From contig DFOS01000028.1 in the NCBI GenBank assembly GCA_002376845.1, positions 1-64,000 on the forward strand: DNA of 64,000 nt, written 5' to 3'. Origin of the DNA: Bdellovibrionaceae bacterium UBA3535 (GTDB lineage Bacteria > Bdellovibrionota > Bdellovibrionia > Bdellovibrionales > UBA840). The notes beneath the pieces are model-generated. The model worked only from the letters and a program-made list of their open reading frames with translations. It had not been told where the DNA came from and searched no databases. The stretch's first letter is position 1. Every line of letters begins with the position of its first letter. Positions 60,751 through 64,000 of this stretch are shown piece by piece. The translations under genes and the position numbers were made by a program.

Positions 60751-61350
60751 ATGAAAAATTGGTACGTATACGTCTTATTTTTATTCCTGCTGGCCGCCTG
60801 TATGCCCAGCATTGAAGAGGATCAAGGGGTTGTTAAGCCCGATATCGTGACTCATAATATCACTCCCGTATCTACAGTTGAAGTGGATGTAATTCTCATG
60901 GGCACCTGCCCGGCAAGTACCGCAAAAATGATGCTATCTGTGGATAATGGCGAGCAATACGCGGAAGTTTCCTCCTCAGCCACCAGAACCGCTGGTAGTT
61001 TTATCGGGGAATGTGAAAATGGCAATTTTATGATTCGCTACGCGGTCCCCAATCCACTACAAAATCGCGACATTACCTTTTTGGCTCGAGCTGTGAACGC
61101 GGAAGGCCGAATGGGTGGTATTGATACTTATACCATCTCTTATTCGCGCCCACCCATTCAGCTACCAGGCTTTGCCTTTGTTAGCGTGGGGGATTTGGTC
61201 AACTCCAATACCGGCAATTTTGCTCTAGTTACTGGCGGTCAAAGCGTATCTCCATTTATGGGAGCTGGCCCCCATATCGGCCTAGAGGTTCCAGGCTCAC
61301 CTACGGGCATGGTACATTACGGATTCCTAGGAATCGTATTGAACAAATAA
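60751..61350 (+). CDS. Lipoprotein of unknown function
   Basis: The 199-residue protein starts with a lipoprotein signal peptide (VLFLFLLAAC), followed by a linker. It has beta-rich Ig/FN3-like strands (TVEVDVILMGTCPASTAK, YAEVSSSATRTAG) and two further cysteines. No family is recognised. It might be a surface or periplasmic binding protein. Its stop directly abuts the stop of the convergent dapD gene. Confidence 0.65.
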   Translation: MKNWYVYVLFLFLLAACMPSIEEDQGVVKPDIVTHNITPVSTVEVDVILMGTCPASTAKMMLSVDNGEQYAEVSSSATRTAGSFIGECENGNFMIRYAVPNPLQNRDITFLARAVNAEGRMGGIDTYTISYSRPPIQLPGFAFVSVGDLVNSNTGNFALVTGGQSVSPFMGAGPHIGLEVPGSPTGMVHYGFLGIVLNK

Positions 61351-62157
61351 TTATACCGTTACTTGAAAGTCCCTTAAAGCATCGGTTAAAGAAGTTTTTT
61401 TGTCCGTGGATTCTTTACGTTGCCCAATGATCAAAGCACAAGGTACCCCGTACTCACCAGCAGCAAACTTTTTGTTTTGGCTACCAGGAATCACGACAGA
61501 ATTGGCTGGCACTCTGCCTTTGTAAACCTTTTCTTCCTTGCCACTAACATCCAAAATCTTTGTAGAGGCCGTTATGGTCACCCCTGCCCCCAAAACCACT
61601 CCTGGCTCTAAATGCACTCCTTCCACCACAATGCATCTGGAACCAATAAAACAATCATCCTCAATAATCACCGGCTGAGCTTGTACAGGCTCCAGCACGC
61701 CACCAATACCCACCCCGCCAGATAGGTGCACATTTTTACCAATTTGTGCGCAGGAGCCCACCGTTGCCCAAGTATCCACCATGGTACCACTACCAACATA
61801 AGCGCCAATGTTTACATATGAAGGCATCAAGATCGCACCTGGCTCGATGTAGGAGGCATATCTTGCCAAGGCATGGGGAACCACCCTTACGCCGTGGCTT
61901 TCATTGAATTTCTTTAAGGGAATTTTATCAAAAAACTGTAGATCCCCAGCCTGAATCACATTCATTTTTTGAATGCGAAAATAGAGCAATATGGCCTGCT
62001 TCACCCAATCGTTGACTTGCCAAGTATCTCCCTGTTTTTCGCAAACGCGTACCTTGCCTTGATCTAGCATTTCCATGCACTTTAAAACGGCTTCAATAAC
62101 ATTTCTTTCTGTATGATCCCGTTGCCCCTGAAAGGCACCTTCGATTACTTCTTTCAT
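61351..62157 (-). CDS. dapD: Tetrahydrodipicolinate N-succinyltransferase
   Basis: This 268-residue protein has the DapD N-terminal helical domain (AVLKCMEMLDQGKVRVCEKQ). A left-handed beta helix built of hexapeptide repeats follows (ILMPSYVNIGAYVGSGTMVD, GGVGIGGVLEPVQAQPVIIE). It makes N-succinyl-2-amino-6-ketopimelate on the way to lysine and diaminopimelate for the cell wall. GGAGG precedes the ATG. Its start overlaps the end of the M14 peptidase gene by 4 nt. Confidence 0.97.
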   Translation of the reverse strand: MKEVIEGAFQGQRDHTERNVIEAVLKCMEMLDQGKVRVCEKQGDTWQVNDWVKQAILLYFRIQKMNVIQAGDLQFFDKIPLKKFNESHGVRVVPHALARYASYIEPGAILMPSYVNIGAYVGSGTMVDTWATVGSCAQIGKNVHLSGGVGIGGVLEPVQAQPVIIEDDCFIGSRCIVVEGVHLEPGVVLGAGVTITASTKILDVSGKEEKVYKGRVPANSVVIPGSQNKKFAAGEYGVPCALIIGQRKESTDKKTSLTDALRDFQVTV

Positions 62158-62810
62158 AAATCCTCCGACATCTTATTTAAGACCTGCAGCATGGCAGGTC
62201 TATGCAGATCAAGCAATTCTTTGATGGGTTTGCCTCTTTCTAGCTCATAGGTAATAGTGGGGATGCCTCGCTCCAAGCCCGTGTAGGTTCCCAAGCATCC
62301 TGGCGTGGGATAGCCCATGGACTCTTCAATTGGATAGCTGGTAATATCCGATAAAATCGATGCATAGGGTTCACAGTCCCCATTTACATTCAACAAATAC
62401 TTTTCAAAAGAATGAAAGCTAAATAGGAAGCGAAAGTCATGTTGATCTAGATAACTTACCAAAGCTTTGTTCTCAGCCTCTGAATTGGCCTGCGTCCCTG
62501 GATTGTAACGGGGATTGAAAGCTTCTGGGTGCCAGTCCTTCGTAGGAAGATTGCGATTTAAATCAATGTTGTTGTAGTTCGCACGCTGCTTCAGCAAAAT
62601 TCCATCGGGATTTACTTGTGGCACTATATGAAGACGTAAATTCGGAACAGCTTCAGCCCTGACTTTGGCCAATAATTCTTGAGCGAAAAATACCCCTTCA
62701 ATCTCATCCCCATGCACTCCACCAAGGAGCAAGACATCCTTTCCCTCACCAAAAACATAAGAAAAGATGGGAGAACCTAAAGTGCTGTGGCCAATGACAT
62801 TTACTTGCAT
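62154..62810 (-). CDS. M14-family zinc carboxypeptidase (MpaA-like)
   Basis: The 218-residue protein has the zinc site LLLGGVHGDEIEG (HxxE), the substrate Arg and NPDG region (QVNPDGILL, NIDLNRNLP), the third zinc ligand in FSFHSFEKYLL, and the catalytic Glu in ITYELERG. MpaA-like members cleave between D-Glu and meso-diaminopimelate in muropeptides, freeing DAP. The dapD overlap supports a DAP-related role here. I chose the ATG at 62810; a TTG at 62846 is possible. Confidence 0.85.
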   Translation of the reverse strand: MQVNVIGHSTLGSPIFSYVFGEGKDVLLLGGVHGDEIEGVFFAQELLAKVRAEAVPNLRLHIVPQVNPDGILLKQRANYNNIDLNRNLPTKDWHPEAFNPRYNPGTQANSEAENKALVSYLDQHDFRFLFSFHSFEKYLLNVNGDCEPYASILSDITSYPIEESMGYPTPGCLGTYTGLERGIPTITYELERGKPIKELLDLHRPAMLQVLNKMSEDL

Positions 62811-62847
62811 AAACAAATTGCTAGCGAAAAGCGAGGCAATTGGCAAG

Positions 62848-64000
62848 CTAGGATGTAGTTTTGCCTCGAATAAGATCTACGATGCTCTCTTTTAGGCTAA
62901 GAGCAGAGGGAATGATGGAGCCGACCGCAGCAACAAAGCTTGCACCGACTAGCACCGATACAATGAACCAAGGATCGATACGAATGGGCACCTTATAATC
63001 GTAGTAAATATCCTGTGGCAATTGCAAGAACTGAAACTCCTTCAGTGCCAAGGCCGTCAATATGGCGACAAAACCACCAAATAAAATTCCTACTAGTGAC
63101 AACAAAAGACCGACTCCAGAAAACATATTGCGCACCTTATTTTTGGACATGCCATAAGCTTGCAGCAGACCGATATCTTTGCGCTTTTGATTGATTACCA
63201 AGGAGAGTACAGAAAATATCGAGAAACTAGCAATTAGAACCGTGAACAACAAAAACAAAGACATTGCATATCTTTCCATTTTCAAAGCAAAAAGCAGAGA
63301 GCGATTTTTGTCCTCCCATGTTGTAAAGCTAAGTCCTAATGAGTTTAATTTTCTTTTCATTGCCTTGTAATCATTTTTATCATTCAAACGAATGTGTATT
63401 TTATCCTGCTTCGAGGAATCCGAGCTGATTTGCGGCAGACCTAAAAACGCGTCGTAAAATATGGCACGAGAATCGTAAGCAGGACTGTCGGTTCGAATGA
63501 TTTTGGCAACCTTAACTTTCTGATACTCAGGCCGCTCGGTGGCAGCAACCAAAAGCGACTCAGGGGAAAACAAAACCACTTCTTCATCTTCGTAAATACC
63601 AAGTTCATGCGCCAAATCGATGCCCACTGCGATCCCTTGCTGATACAATTTAGGGGCATCCAAAAATTCATTTTTCGCCCGGATTCGTTGCCAAACCCAT
63701 TCCCATTCTTTTTGTTCGTATCCATAAGCCACCACACCCGAGCTCAAACCATCAATAGTACGAACTAAGAGATCCTGTTTGCTGGCGGCAAAAATATGAG
63801 CGCCAGAAAAACTAGACAATTTACTTTTGAGCTCTTGCACTTGTTTTTCCGTAGGTGTATCGGGCTTAGGCCGAAGCTCGAAGTAGGGCTCAATAGCAAG
63901 GGTTCTGTCATGAATGGAATCATTTAAACCAAGCATAATGCTAACAACCAATATGGTAGCAAAAACTGATAGCCCTATTCCCGTCATACATAAAAAAGAG
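62848..64000 (-). CDS. Lipoprotein-releasing ABC permease LolC/LolE, partial
   Basis: The reading frame is open through the right edge, so the N-terminus is missing; codons continue upstream of the Met at 63987. At least 380 residues are present. One helix (LSVFATILVVSIMLGL) is followed by a ~200-residue periplasmic domain and three C-terminal helices with the FtsX core (VINQKRKDIGLLQAYGMSKN, VGILFGGFVAILTAL). LolC/E pull mature lipoproteins from the inner membrane for LolA. Whether this is LolC or LolE cannot be told from the part visible. Confidence 0.85.
   Translation of the reverse strand, partial: SFLCMTGIGLSVFATILVVSIMLGLNDSIHDRTLAIEPYFELRPKPDTPTEKQVQELKSKLSSFSGAHIFAASKQDLLVRTIDGLSSGVVAYGYEQKEWEWVWQRIRAKNEFLDAPKLYQQGIAVGIDLAHELGIYEDEEVVLFSPESLLVAATERPEYQKVKVAKIIRTDSPAYDSRAIFYDAFLGLPQISSDSSKQDKIHIRLNDKNDYKAMKRKLNSLGLSFTTWEDKNRSLLFALKMERYAMSLFLLFTVLIASFSIFSVLSLVINQKRKDIGLLQAYGMSKNKVRNMFSGVGLLLSLVGILFGGFVAILTALALKEFQFLQLPQDIYYDYKVPIRIDPWFIVSVLVGASFVAAVGSIIPSALSLKESIVDLIRGKTTS

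Noticed and set aside
1..64000. CRISPR array or prophage cluster
   Set aside because: No regularly spaced direct repeats with unique spacers and no run of phage structural genes were seen. The repeats at 42 kb are contiguous, not spaced.

Overview
This window looks like a chromosome segment of a free-living Gram-negative bacterium. It has lipobox lipoproteins, LolC/E-type and DapD genes, beta-barrel outer-membrane proteins and a Tat-type HiPIP. Gene density is high, with many 4-base ATGA overlaps, and intergenic DNA is AT-rich. The cdaA-ybbR-glmM block next to ftsH and tilS, the type IV-pilin-like genes and the many small exported orphans fit a deltaproteobacterial or Bdellovibrionota/Oligoflexia-like lineage. 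That placement is inference from gene content only.

Layout. 1-1.6 kb: an IS-end-like repeat, a Doc/ribbon-helix-helix toxin-antitoxin pair with a clear promoter/operator, a 36-residue exported peptide and a 2OG-Fe(II) oxygenase. 1.8-9.6 kb: a modular Cys-pair exported protein, a dicarboxylate symporter, a DEAD-box-like helicase, a phosphatase-PilZ fusion, ArfB, a DUF481 protein and an Nramp-like transporter. 9.7-15 kb: exported orphans, an LTA-synthase-like gene split by a frameshift, and MscS. 15-22.7 kb: a cyclic-nucleotide-binding protein with a PerM transporter, tesA-ybbA-ybbP and a SNF symporter. 22.8-26.5 kb: orn, a response regulator with Glu in place of the phospho-Asp, a cluster of tiny ORFs, and ahcY with its terminator.

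26.6-41.9 kb: greB, a YkvA protein, an operon of small LuxR regulator, thioesterase, two pilin-like proteins and MltF, then mutS, an AsmA-like protein, a cobalamin adenosyltransferase, greA and mgtE. Next come two BFD-type [2Fe-2S] proteins lying tail to tail. One of them is the last gene of a tightly overlapping operon of a heme-dependent oxidative N-demethylase (DUF3445), a receiver protein and the [2Fe-2S] protein.

41.9-42.2 kb: tRNA-Ala(GGC), a duplicated 3' fragment of it, and tandem 25-bp repeats with a third copy at the left edge of the window, together suggesting a mobile-element scar. 42.3-50.6 kb: two beta-barrel proteins, rnc-era-der, a small six-Cys exported protein, HiPIP, a GNAT-like protein, a FabD-like protein without its catalytic Ser and an acidic-linker protein. 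50.6-60 kb: a nine-gene minus-strand run, fba-lysS-rhodanese-tilS-ftsH-cdaA-ybbR-glmM-pdxJ, joining translation, membrane quality control, c-di-AMP and cell-wall precursor synthesis. 60-64 kb: an Nfu scaffold, a lipoprotein, dapD with an M14 peptidase, and a LolC/E permease cut by the window end.

The best candidates for something undescribed are the N-demethylase/receiver/ferredoxin operon, the phosphatase-PilZ fusion, the tiny-ORF cluster behind the Glu-receiver regulator, and the five-module Cys-pair protein. Several genes also have a -10 box only 5-7 nt before the start codon and no Shine-Dalgarno sequence, which suggests frequent leaderless transcripts.
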